DNA of 64,000 bases from Eucommia ulmoides (Eukaryota > Streptophyta > Magnoliopsida > Garryales > Eucommiaceae): contig CM028325.1 in NCBI GenBank assembly GCA_016647705.1, positions 27,508,474 through 27,572,473 on the forward strand. The letters run 5' to 3'. Shown in pieces: positions 27,808-39,486 of this stretch. Under the pieces are notes generated by a model. The model ran no database searches. It worked only from the letters and a program-made list of their open reading frames with translations, and was not told the DNA's origin. Every line of letters begins with the position of its first letter. Within the stretch, counting starts at the first letter, position 1. Position numbers and translations under genes: made by a program.

Positions 27808-28837
27808 GGTTGTGTTTGGGTAAATAATTTCCAGGAGGGATTTTATTTGGGGGAAGGATTTCAAAATCCATTTTTAATAAATCCTTTGTTTGGATGTTGA
27901 GGGGATGGATTTCCCAAATCTCTTGAAGCCTCAAATGATGGATTTGGAAATCCTTTTGAGAGACCTTGCATTTGGCAAATCCATTCAAAGGAGGATTTCA
28001 CAAAATTCATCCCTCTTTTGCGACTGAGAACTCTTGCGACTGAGCAGCTCACAAATTTCATCCATCCTTCTCCACCGATCCTTCTACCGACGAAAACGAC
28101 CCTTTCTCCGCCGCCGCCGACCTTCATTCTCGCGACGACCGCCGCCGACGCCCCTCATTCTCGTAACGACCATTGCCGCCGACCCTCCTTCTATCGATGA
28201 CCGCCGCCGCCGACCCCCCTTCTCTCAACGACCGCCGACGCAATTGTTCCTGGGTTCGCTATAGGGTTCACAATCGACGATTAGGTTCGCCGACGAGAGC
28301 TCCTCCTTTGCAAACAAAAGCTCCTCCTTCTCGCGATTAGTGTTCGCAATCGACGATTAGGTTCGTCGTCCTTCTGCTTCTTCGTCGAAACCCTCGATCG
28401 ACGATTGTTTGCTACGGCTGATTTTTGTGAAAAATGGGGTAGAAAAAGTGACGATTGAACTGTGAAATCACCTCAAAGGTTGGGAGTTGAATTGGTTGTG
28501 GATTTTTTTTTCTTTCAATTTTGCCTATGGCTGAATTTTGATTATCCAATCCATTTTGACTTGATTTGAATGTTATTTCCGTCAAGTTGCCGATGAAATG
28601 AGCAATGAACTGGTTCTTTTTTTTTTTGATGCTTTTATGTATTTTGATAATTATGTGTACAAATATTTTATCTATCCAAACAAAGAAATTGTAAAATTAC
28701 ACGATCAAGTACTTCAACTAAAATAATTATTCAAACAAAAGATTTGTAAAATGGAAGGATTTCAAAATCCAGAATTTTGAAATCCCTTTATTTTATAAAT
28801 CCCTTGAATTTTTCAAATACCTTACCCAAACGCAACC
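27808..28837. mobile_element. Tourist-like element with GC-rich interior
   Basis: Left end GGTTGTGTTTGGGTAA and right end TTACCCAAACGCAACC are inverted repeats of the family seen in kinase intron 5. Subterminal AAGGATTTCAAAATCC blocks also match. The right flank is TTA, but the left flank does not give a matching target. The interior from about 28020 to 28400 is rich in CCGCCGCCGAC-type repeats unlike the AT-rich ends, suggesting captured host sequence such as a leader region. No protein recognised. Confidence 0.55.
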
Positions 28838-29326
28838 TTACATTTAACACGCACCGAATAATAGATTATTATTGCATAAAAATACTAAAAATCAGAACCA
28901 TATGTAATTTTGCAGCGAAATATTAGAAGCTAATGGCATAGACATATTATATTGAATCAACACAAACAGATTATGGTTGCAAACAAATTAGAGTAAGATA
29001 ACAGGCATTAGTGGACACTAAAAGACATCTCTTAATGGAATATTTACTGAACCCGGAATATAGTGAAGATGATAACACAGTTAGCACAACAAAAGAGGGA
29101 GAAGACACATGTATCAGACCCAAATGATAGGGGAAGAAGATGAATATCGATATATTATGAATACGCATGTGTCACACCAAAAATAGTTAATTTTTCAACG
29201 ATCGTCGAGTGTTATGTTTGCATGACGAAAAATTTAGATTTTGTACAAAAAAAGATGGAAAACAAGTATCATGCTTGAATTGTATACAGTGGAACCATAT
29301 TTGAATATGCAGAATGAATGTATTAC

Positions 29327-29402
29327 TTGAGTCGAAGAGATTTACGGGGTCATCTGGAGCATTAGGGTTCCTCGCCACCATTTTTCTACGTGTCATCACC
29401 AT
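29327..29402 (-). CDS. Possible first exon of a second MULE gene
   Basis: From an ATG at 29402 the minus strand reads MVMTRRKMVARNPNAPDDPV and NLFDSS, and is then followed by a GTAATA donor-like site. No family is recognised. It faces the transposase remnant across the element, an arrangement seen in multi-gene Mutator-like elements, but no second exon could be traced with confidence. Confidence 0.25.
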
Positions 29403-30365
29403 TGTAGTCGATTAACTGATAGAAGGCACATGGGAGAACATAGAAAAAGGGTAAGGGACTTGAGTGTATTAGAATTTTTGATTGGGAGGAAATATGTAAG
29501 GTTTTGAAAATGTGGGGTGAATATGTAGAATGTATTTCCTAAAATGGTCATCTCAAATCTTCTATTCTTGATATGTTTGAAAATAGCAGTTTGATTGAGA
29601 TGTAATCAATCATTGCGCACTAATTATGCAACACATTACAAATAATGTTCAACACATTACAAATAATGTTAATGTTACATTCAAAATGGTAAGAAACAAA
29701 CAGACGTGATCAGATTAGACACAAAAGACGTTAACACTTTTCAAAATATTGAGGATGATATTCAACACTCACGTGACACACGAATTATTTTGATGTTATA
29801 TGTAACATTAATATCATAGTTAATGTTATATATAACATTCACATGCATTATAATTTAAAAATAAAAATTAATATCTCATTTTGAAGAGCATGATTTATAG
29901 ATCATTATTATGTAAAAAAATTATCAGTTAACAATTACAATTAGGAGAAATTATGCAGTATTCGTTTTAGTTCATCCATCATATATTTGGTTCATTTGTT
30001 TTGTATTGAAGGTAACGTTTCATTTAATAAGGGCAAATTAGTCCCCGAATTATCATAAGATGCATGTTTCATTTAATGTCTATCTCCCCATATAAGCATG
30101 GACATCTAAATGTTCTTGAGATGATTGTGAAATATATATGAAATATCCAAAACTTGTCTGCATCTAACTTATTACATTTCGAAGTGAACAGGTAAACTAT
30201 TTGATCTCTTTTGTCTAGAATATCTAGTTTAAACTAGATAAATTAATCACAAACTTGAAATTGAATATATTTTGATCGTGTTCACTTATATCTTACTTAG
30301 ATTGGATTGAAATTATATTTGACATTTATGAGTGTTGGTTGAAACTCTGAGTTCAGTTTTTGTTA
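29403..30365. other. MULE right side and intergenic DNA
   Basis: Holds the last copies of the GTTAYATTCAACA-like motif (to about 29830) and a 22-bp direct duplication (CAACACATTACAAATAATGT, about 29631-29672). The right end of the element is not defined. No gene seen. Confidence 0.4.
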
Positions 30366-30669
30366 GGGCTGGTCATGGGCTTGGGGGTCCGCCCAGTCCA
30401 TCACCATTTTTGTAGGGCTTGGGCTTGGTAATTTTTGTTTAGGGTCAGCCCTGCCTTGCCCGATCATTATCAAAATGAGAGAAAAATAAATTATTATGGA
30501 GGAAAGTGTAATTTATCCTTCCAATGTAGGGTGTACTGGCAAATATAGTGTACAACTAGAGAGAGTAGAGCCCTTGTTTCCCTTTTGATAGCTGTAAAGC
30601 ACTAGTGCCCTGTACACCATTTGTCTACCTTGAAATCTACAATGCTTGGCATTTAAACTCAATCTCTAA

Positions 30670-31396
30670 GAGCAACTCCAACGGAATAGCCAAATCTTTC
30701 AACTTCCAATTTAGCTAACCAAAACCAAAAAAAGCAACTCCAATGGGATAGCCATTTGAATAGCCAAAATGGCTAGAGCTCTAAACAAGAGCCAAATTTG
30801 GCTAGGTTCTTTCAATAGCCACAAGTAATTTCGCGGGAAAAATTACCATTGAGCTGCTTCCATCTCCGATTCTCCATCAATATCCGACCTTCCCCTCCTG
30901 CCTCGCCAGATATGAAGATCGTCGTCTTTCCCTACATATTTGAAGATCGTCGTCTCACCGTCGCAGTCACTCGTAGCTCATCGCCGGCTGTCACAGTCGC
31001 CATCGCCATTGCAAATCGCTCGTTCATCTCTCTCTCTGTCTCTCCCTCTCGATCTATCTGTCTAATTTGGGGGGTTTGGGAAATTAAAAGGAGGGGGTGG
31101 TTTTGTAATTTGGGGGAGGGGTTGGATTTGTAATTAGAGTTAATTAGGTTTAATTCTAAATTTTAATACAAATAACAATATTTGTAAATTTTAACTTAAT
31201 AATTGCAATGTAATTAGGTTTATTGGATGAAAATTTAGATGAAAAATTCAATAAAAATTAATAGATGAAAAATGGCTAGTATAAATGGCTAGTTTGGGTT
31301 GGATTGCATTCTTGAATTTGGATAGCCAAATCACTATTCAACTAACTATTTTTTGATTTGGCTATCTAAAATGGCTAGTATGCATTAGAGATGCTC
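30670..31396. mobile_element. Tourist-like (PIF/Harbinger) MITE nested in the hAT-like element
   Basis: Starts GAGCAACTCCAACGG and ends ATTAGAGATGCTC, with long subterminal inverted similarity (GGATAGCCAAAT and AATGGCTAG repeats), flanked by TAA on both sides (30667-30669, 31397-31399). The interior at 30.85-31.07 kb is GC-richer. No protein. Confidence 0.75.
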
Positions 31397-31574
31397 TAAA
31401 CTAACCCCCTTCCCTTCTCTCCTTTGCATACAAAACACCCTAATCCTAATTATTAATTTCCATGCTACCGCCCTCAAATTACTCCACGGCCCACGCTATC
31501 TACCTTCTGCTCGAACATCCGCCGCCCCTGTTTCCTGAGAGATCAAATCAAATCAGCATAAAAAAAAAAAAAAA

Positions 31575-31720
31575 TGAAGGGAGGAAAATGGATGATGATC
31601 TCCGTAGAATTCTAGAGAGAGAGAGAGAGGCTACAAATCGAACAGATAATGGAGCTCGAATCGGAAGGATTGCAGGTCGAGGAAGTCGATGGTGAATCGT
31701 CCGACGAAGACGCCAAGTAA
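31575..31720 (+). pseudogene. Captured exon-like fragment of an unknown host gene
   Basis: One frame reads MELESEGLQVEEVDGESSDE and ends DAK against a GTAATT donor-like site near 31717; an upstream GA-rich run (31614-31628) looks like a 5' leader. The acidic Ser/Glu-rich peptide has no recognised family. The fragment lies inside the hAT-like element and lacks further exons. An alternative frame from 31589 (MDDDLRRILEREREATN) is also open. Confidence 0.35.
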
Positions 31721-32199
31721 TTTTTAACTCTTTATCATCGCCTAACATGATTCCATGATGAGGTTCTTTTATTTTTCATTTTCTTTTGATGAAATCGTTT
31801 ATACTTCTCATATGTGCTACTCATATGGAATTATTCATTATTTTTCGAATCATATTTGCATATAAGCAAGCCCTAGGTGTTCGTGTACATTTTGTTTTTG
31901 AGTTCGCAAATCAAGATTTGAATTTGAAATGAATGATTAGAGCCTGGAGTGATGATTATGTTTTTGTTTTTGTGATGATTATGTTTTTGTTTCTGTTTAA
32001 TTTTTAAATTAAAAAAAAAATTATAGGGCCAGGCCAACCTGAGGGCTGAGCTTAGGCCCTAATTATTTTGATAAGACCGAGCTTGGGAATGAAAATAAGG
32101 CTCGATCTTAGAGTCAGGTCGGACTAGGGCCTTGTATATTTTTCTAATACCCTAGCTAAGGCCCGACCCATGACCACCCTTAATTTTTGTATTCTATGA

Positions 32200-32566
32200 G
32201 TTGTAACTTTGACTTAAGTATAATTAGTCCAAGTGAATGTGTGTTTGAGTATAAGGGGAACTTGTTCAAACTGGGTGTAAGAGTTTAATTCTCATCTGGA
32301 AAGAAGATCTAAATATTAGTGGATTAATGTTCTGTAAGAGTCCAGGAGAGTAGACGTAGACAAAAGTAGCTTGTTGAATTACTATAAAATTACTATGTCA
32401 ATATCTCTTACCTTTCTTTGTGTGATTGTGATTATGTGTGCCTTATTTTAAAACACTTCTGTTAAAAAAGATAAAATGTGAACAGGTTAATACTGTTTAG
32501 ATTTAATTTTTAAACTATCCAATTCACCCCCTCTTGGGTAGTCCTTTGGGCCAACAGTTAGTTTTA
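32200..32566 (+). mobile_element. Copia LTR remnant (same family as the 48.7-kb element)
   Basis: CAGGAGAGTAGACGTAG, GAATTACTATAAAA and AATTCACCCCCTCTTGGGTA match the 3' part of the LTR at about 50.28-50.59 kb. Only this part is present; a broken fossil without coding sequence. Confidence 0.6.
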
Positions 32567-32849
32567 ACAAAATCACACTCCCGTGACATTCTCTTGATTC
32601 TCATTCTATAGAATTGGAGAGGATGGCATGAGTTCAATTTCTTTAGTTCAAGTGAGCAAATCGATAAAAATAGATAAAGAACATTTGCAGGATATTTAGT
32701 TTGCATTACATTTTTAGTTAGACACGTAGTGTTTTAGGTCACTTGGACACACATCTCATACAATTTTAAAATAAAATTTAGCGCATTTCGTATGCTTTCC
32801 ATTTGCATTTTTATTCATGCCATTCACTAGATTAGGAACGTATTTAATA

Positions 32850-33420
32850 TGTCATGTCGTTTAGGTCGTTTCATGTTATTTTAAGGTTGAATCATGCTTA
32901 ATCCATGTGGTACATTCATGTTTAAGACACATAAATAACATCCTTAAAGCATACCCATCATTACCCATATCATCCCAATATGTCATGTCGTCTGAGCATT
33001 AGATCCCTTCATATAATTTTCAAGTATCCATGTAGTACAATCATGTTTAGGGCACTTTGGTTATATTCTTAATAAAAAACTACCCTTACATAAAACTACC
33101 AATTTGCCGTGTCGCCTAGACTAAGTATTTGGTCGTATTATCTTCAAGATTAAATCATGATTTGTCCATTCATATTGAAAGTAGGTAAGTAACATCTTTA
33201 AATCATGCTTATCATGCATTTGTTCAAATATATCATGTCACTTAGACTAAGCATTAGGGTCATTTCATATAGAATGGAACCGTAAAAATGAAACGTACTT
33301 CGTCATTACATTATTCCGATATCCCATGTCACCTAGACTAAGCATTTATTAAATTTCATGTAGACTATGATCATGGAAATACACTTTGATTCCTCATTCC
33401 TAATTTTAACATTTGCATTG
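32850..33420 (+). repeat. About 126-bp degenerate minisatellite, five units
   Basis: The phrase TCATGTCRCCTAGACTAAGC and its variants recur near 32855, 32981, 33107, 33230 and 33325 (spacings about 126, 126, 123 and 95), with the intervening GGTCATTTCATGTA and AAATCATG...CCATGTAGTAC phrases shared. No coding potential. It follows the copia LTR remnant. Confidence 0.65.
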
Positions 33421-34383
33421 CAACTCGTATCCATTTTTCATTTAGTTCATTTCATGTGAAAATGTAGTTGCATTGGTATATATAGAATCATGAAGTTCAT
33501 CTTGTACTCATGTCATTTGCATCTAGCATGTTTAATTTAAATCACGATTACAAAGGATTCAAGCCATGTAGTTTTCATATCACGCATGTTGGTTAGATCA
33601 CATCATATTATAATAATCCCATTATCATTTTTCCTGGCCTCATTTGCATTTTTAATCCATAAAATTGGTTTGTTCATTTGAATTAAAAAAATCCAATGGA
33701 TCTTTAGATAACTTTCCCCTGTTGATCATCCTTGTTGAATTTTATCGATATTCGATAAAAGGTCCTAATGGTTATTTTCTTAAAATATCAAAACTTGTCC
33801 CGTTTTATTTCAAAAATTCGAAAAAAGATTTCAAAACCAAATAAAACATTTGGACTTAACTTTTGATTGGACTTAATTAGATAAGGTACCACATTCGAAC
33901 CTGGGCTTGGAGTTCCTAACACTTTCCTTCAGCATAACTGACCCTCGAAACCTTTCAACCTTTGGTCGAACTGTGTATTTTGGAGTCAAAATTTTACTTG
34001 AGCCATTTTTTTAATTGTTTTTTGTTTTTCCAAATATTTGGTGACCTACACACAATTTAAATTCAATGTTAGGCGATGATTTTTTTTTTCCTAAAAAATT
34101 AGCGCAAGTTATTTTATAAGAAAACCGATGCTTTTAAAACCCCATCTCATTTCTTTTATGTTAAAAATGCATTTTTAATCCTTTTCATAAAAATCTAGGG
34201 CGCTCAAGACGCTAGGGTGAGAAGCCACGCTTTGGTGTTGGGACAAGGCAATTTTATGTTCACAACTTATCTCAAACAAGAGAAAGAAATAAGGATCAAA
34301 ATTTCTATAAATAGTCATGAGATGTTCCCTACGGTAACTGAGTTTATGAATTATGGTTAACAAACCATACGAGCTGCAAAGTA
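33421..34383. other. Intergenic, probably decayed repeat
   Basis: No gene. The stretch at about 33880-34000 (ACCTGGGCTTGGAGTTCCTAA and so on) has the look of an LTR-element non-coding region but could not be assigned. Confidence 0.4.
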
Positions 34384-34388
34384 TATTG

Positions 34389-34896
34389 TGTTAGGAAATT
34401 TTATTTCTTAATCAATTTTGGGCAATATATTATTAACTCAATTATATTTACTATTTAAATTTAACGAGTTAAAATTATTTTATCTGATTAATTTGGGTAA
34501 ACCCGTACACTACTAAAAAGAATGTGACTTAAATGTGTAGATACCAGATTATTATGGGATGATTAGGGGATTATGGGAACCCTAATCACACCATATATAA
34601 AGAAAATATTAGGGTTATGATCCCCGATACACCAAATCAAACGACGGCTTCCTTCTCCCTATCTGGAAGAGGGACGATAGTCCCATCAAGGAACTCAGAC
34701 AATTTGGTTGAGGAAGATCATGCACTCGCTCGATCCATGCCCTACTCATGATTAATCGTCGCAGATTTTTGCATCGGTAGTCGATTGTTTATAATGGATC
34801 TAGGTACACTATTTACGTATAAATTAGAACTCTTGATGATTTGACATGTTACGTTAGGTGTTATAGATTTAGATATTTAGGGATTAAATCCCAACA
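34389..34896 (+). repeat. 5' LTR of the copia fossil
   Basis: 508 bases, aligned throughout with the two pieces of the 3' LTR. It shows the uninterrupted sequence at the site where the CACTA element entered the other LTR. Confidence 0.85.
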
Positions 34897-35939
34897 AGTA
34901 GTATCAGAGTCTGTTTCATGTTAAATTATTAGGGTTTTTTTATTTTAAAACTTTTCATGTTAATGATTATGGATTAAGAACTCCTCTAATGGTTTTCACC
35001 TCATACGACAGTGTTAGTATTACAAAATTACTAAGTGCCCTGGCTGAGGTTGATATAAACTGCTTATGTGGCCTCGAAAAGTGCACTAGTCTTCGTTATG
35101 CTGCCTCAGATAGATCTTTTAATTGTTTGTGAAACTGCCTTGAATCAGTTGGTGCTGATCCAAATATTAAGGATGCCAATGGACATTGACCAGTTGAAAT
35201 ATAGAAGCGAAATATTATTAAGGTTGAATATAGGCATGAACAATTTGATGATGATGAATTGCTAATGCAGAGAACTAAAATAAAAGGCATTTGCGAACCT
35301 TTTATTCCCTATTGCTTTTTTATTTTTATAAATTGACAGTTATATAGGCTTCAAGTTTTCTATTCACTATTTATAGAAAACTTGATCTATGTTAATGGAG
35401 TATGCCTAAAACATCATAAGGCTAACACGTTTTAATTTCTGTTCAACTTAAAATTGGACTCAAGTGGAAATTGATAATTTTTTTAATTATTGCACAAATT
35501 GTCTTATATCTTGAAATAAATTAATTGAAGCAATATGTTGCCAAAGTAACCTCTATTGCATAAATTTATTTATTTTGGAATTTAAGACGTGTATGTTTGT
35601 TATTAATGTGAATAATAACCAGGCCAAATGAAGGTTATTGTTTGGTCAAATAATAAATGTACTTGTGGGAATAAATGTGTGATAATTATCAAGTTTCTAT
35701 ATGAACAATAAGTCGGTCCAAAGAAAGACTTATTGCTTGACAGGATCTATTATCGGCATTTGATTCATGCACTGAGATTACCAATTACAGTTAATTCTTA
35801 TATCCAAATTCTAGGAATTAATATTTTGCTAGGTATCGTGAGATGAGTCCCTGAATTTGGATTAATTGTTCATGTCTAGCTTTATTATTTTATGACATGC
35901 TTGTATGCGTGCTTGTTTATTTTGTTCTCTATACTGTTT

Positions 35940-38720
35940 TTGTTGCTACTGCCAGGAATATTTCTACCAAAGTCAGCAATATCCCCATGCTGAGCGGGAT
36001 GAACTTCAAACTCTAGAAAGAAACTATGAAAATTGTCCTCGGTTGTATGGATTTCGATCAAACACTATAGGAGGATCAACCCACTTCTACTCTAGAAAAC
36101 CTCAATGAGGTTAAAATAGAAAAGTGGGATAGGTTTGACCGAATGTGTTTGATGATCATGAAGCCCTCCATTCCGGAAGCGTTTTGGGGCTTTATTACTG
36201 AGAGCAAGAGTGCCAAGAAGTTCCTGGAAGAAATTGAGCAATATTTTGCCAAAAACAAAAAGTCGGAGGCGAGTAACCTTTTGGGTAAACTTGTCGCGAT
36301 GAAATATAAATGTAAGGGAACATAAGAGAGTACATCATGGAGATGTCATATCTTGCATCAAAACTAAATGCACTAAAGTTAGAACTGTCTGATGACCTGT
36401 ACTTGGTTTTGATCTCTCTTCTTGCGCACTTTGAGCAATTCAAAGTGAGTTATAATACTCAAAAGGATAAATGGTCTCTTAATGAGCTTATTATCTCATT
36501 ATGTACAAGAAAAAGAGAGTCAACAACGACATAAAACTGAAACTGCTCACTTGGCATTAACCTCTCAAAGTAAGAAAAAAAGAAAAAAGAAAGAAGAAAA
36601 AAAGAGCTGAGGTTGCTATGGAAGGATCTTCTCAGTAGAAGAAATAAAAGAAGCAAGATGAGGACTTTACCTGCTACTTCTGCAAGAAGACAGGACACAT
36701 GAAAAAATAGTGTTCCAAGTACGTCGCTTGACGTAAAAAGAAGGGTATGCTTCTAAATATGGTTTGTTATGAAGTTAATTTAGCTTTTGTACCTATAGAT
36801 ACTTGGTGGGTAGATTATGTTGCTACTACTCATATAAGTATGACTATGCAGGGTTGCCTGTGGAGCCGACCACCAAGTGATGCTGAAAGATTCATCTTTG
36901 TGGGCGACAACAATAAAGTTGCGGTGGAAAATATAGGGACTTTTAGATTACGGTTGAAAACCGAATTTTATTTGAATTTGTATATGACATTTGTTGTACC
37001 GTCTTTTATACGGAATTTAATTCCTATTTCTAGTTTGGATAAATCAGGTTTTAATTGTTCTTTTAGAAATAATAAAGTTAGTCTCTATCAAAGTTCAAAT
37101 TTTATTGATTCTAGTTCTTTGGTTGATAATATATATATGCTTGACATTAGTTCCTATATCAAAATAGTGAATTCAAAGGCTCGTGTCGGATGGAATTTTT
37201 GAACCCCTCGATTTAACAGACTTTCAAGTCTGTATCGAGTGCATTAAAGTGAAACGAACAAACGATAGAAAATTAGGTGCCAAGAGAGCTACATATGTCT
37301 TAGAACTAATACATACGGATATCTATGATCTATTCCCTACGGCTTCATGGAATGGACAACAATATTTTGTTACTTTTATAGACGACTACTCTTGTTATGG
37401 GTACCTATATTTGATTCATGAGAAATCTCAATCCTTAAACGTTTTCAAGTCTTTCAAAGCTAAAGTTGAACTTCAACTTGAAAAGAAAATTAAGACTGTC
37501 AAATTGGACTATGGTAGCGAATACTACAGGAGAAAAGGCGAATTAGGAGAACAACATCTAAGACCCTTCATAATTTTCCTCAATGAGTATGAAATTGTTC
37601 CGCAATATACTATGCCGGGAAAACCCAACATGAATGGTGTTGCAAAGCGACGAAACGGAACTCTTAAGGATATGGTAAGGAGTATGATTAGTCATTCCTC
37701 CTTGCCAGAGTCACTTTGGGGAAAAGCTTTAAAGATCGCAATATACATTCTTAACAGGGTACCCAACAAAGTAGTTACCAAAACCCCCTATGATCTTTGG
37801 ACAAACAAGAAACCTAGCATTAAGAATTTATACATTTGAGGTTGTCCAACTGAGGAACGACCTTGTAGGTCACATGAAAGAAAACTGGAGTTAAGGATGG
37901 TAAGTTGCTATTTTGTTGGTTGCGCTGAACTATATCGATAAGGTTCTAAGTAGATTCGGCATGAAAGATAGTACATCAGGAGATACGCCCTTGGTTAAAG
38001 GAGAGAAGTTTAGTCTCAGTTAGTGACTAATAATGATTTTGAAAGGAAAGAGATGCAGAAGATTCCTTATGCTTCGGCAATATGTAGTCTAATGTACGCT
38101 CAAGTCTGTACTCATTCTGACATAGTATTTATAGTGGGATTTTTGGGTAGATACTTGAGTGATCCAGGTATGCAACATTGGACGGCAGCCAAATGCGTGA
38201 TGCATTATTTAAGAAGAACAAAAGATCTCATGCTCACTAATCGGAGATCAAACAGTTTAGAGATCATTGGGTTTTCTGACTCCGATTTTGCGGGATGTCA
38301 AGATAGCAGACGCTTCACATCAGGCTACATCTTTATGTTGGCTAGAGGAGTTATCTCATGGAAGTCTGCTAAGCAGACTCTCATAACTTCTTCAACCATG
38401 GCAGCAAAGTTTATTGCTTACTATGAGGCATCTAGTCATAGAATATGGTTGCAGAACTTTGTCACTAGGCTGTGTGTGGTAGATGGCATTAGAAGGCCAT
38501 TAAAGATTTATTGTGACAATAACTCAGCGATGGTTTACTCCAACAACAACAAGAGCTTGACAAAGTGAAAATTTATTGACATCAAGTTTTTAGTTGTTAA
38601 AGAGAGAGTTCAGGATAAACAGGTTTTTTTAGAACATATAGAAACATATTCTATGCTAGCGGACACATTAACTAAGGGCTTAACCTCTATGTCTTTCATG
38701 AGTACACCGCTCACATGGGT
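35940..38720 (+). pseudogene. Copia polyprotein remains (gag, integrase, RNase H)
   Basis: The gag part is at about 36000-36720, with a CYFCKKTGHMKK knuckle. The integrase core is at about 37180-37840 ([49 protein letters not shown]). RNase H is at about 38020-38700 (GFSDSDFAGCQDSRRFTSGY, ADTLTKGL-type end). A fossil broken at several points; no functional protein. Confidence 0.85.
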
Positions 38721-38767
38721 ATTATTTTGGGTAATGCCTTGGTTTAGTGGGAGTTATTTTTGTTCTA

Positions 38768-39452
38768 TGTTGGCCTAGTGAGATACCCAAGAAGAGAGTA
38801 AATTGGGTAGTAATAAAAAAATATCCAATAATAACACTTGAAAATTCAAATAATTAATTTTATTCTAAATTAATTATTATCTTTATAGCAACAAAAAAGT
38901 GTTATCAATTAGGTGCACACCAAAATAACAAAATATAAATAATGTAAAGAAAGCAGTACTCCAAAATTTATATTGGTTCACCAAGCTATTCTTGGTTAAT
39001 CCAGTCCCCCGAGCTCCGCGGAGAGTTGCACCCACTAATCACTGTGATTCCTTTAATCAGGTAGGAACTAAACCCTTACAAAACGATTCTTTTTACAGGC
39101 TCAGAATCAACCTTTACAATTTCTTTTCAAAGGCTAATGCTATATTTTTCCCCAGGCTAAAAACTAACCTAATTCTTTTATACTTAGGGTAAGAATCAAA
39201 CCTCACAAAAACACTCCAAGTATTATTTTATCCGGTAAGTATTGAATTGTTATAAATTCACTCAAAATAATTATAGTCAGGAAGAATTACTCTTATCTCT
39301 TTTCACAGGAAAAGAGTAATATAATCTTTTTATACTCTAGGCAAAGATCAAACCTCAATCTTTTTACCGGAAGAGATTGAAACCAGCTACCCTAATTAGA
39401 TACTCTCAATAGTATTTAATCCGTACACAGCTCACCAATTACAAAATTGATA

Positions 39453-39486
<34 letters not shown>

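Larger units (their letters stand above)
20100..29860 (+). mobile_element. Degenerate Mutator-like element with a strand-biased motif array
   Basis: The interval is held together by a MURA-type transposase remnant (20.6-22.4 kb), a possible second gene beginning on the opposite strand (29402) and about 20 copies of a short motif GTTAYATTCAACA. All copies are on the + strand and run from 20.13 to about 29.82 kb across both sides of a nested LTR structure (23.94-27.43 kb) and a MITE (27.81-28.84 kb). Long terminal inverted repeats were not found, as in the VANDAL group of Mutator-like elements. The limits are inferred from the motif distribution. Confidence 0.5.
30366..32186. mobile_element. 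hAT-like non-autonomous element
   Basis: Left end AGGGCTGGTCATGGGC and right end GGGTCGGG-type CCCATGACCACCCT are inverted, and the subterminal CCTGCCC/GGCCCGA-rich stretches also correspond. These AGGG...CCCT ends and the TGGTCATGGG phrase fit hAT elements. A clean 8-bp target duplication was not found (TTTTTGT occurs on both sides but not in register). It contains a nested Tourist-like element and a captured exon-like piece. Confidence 0.5.
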
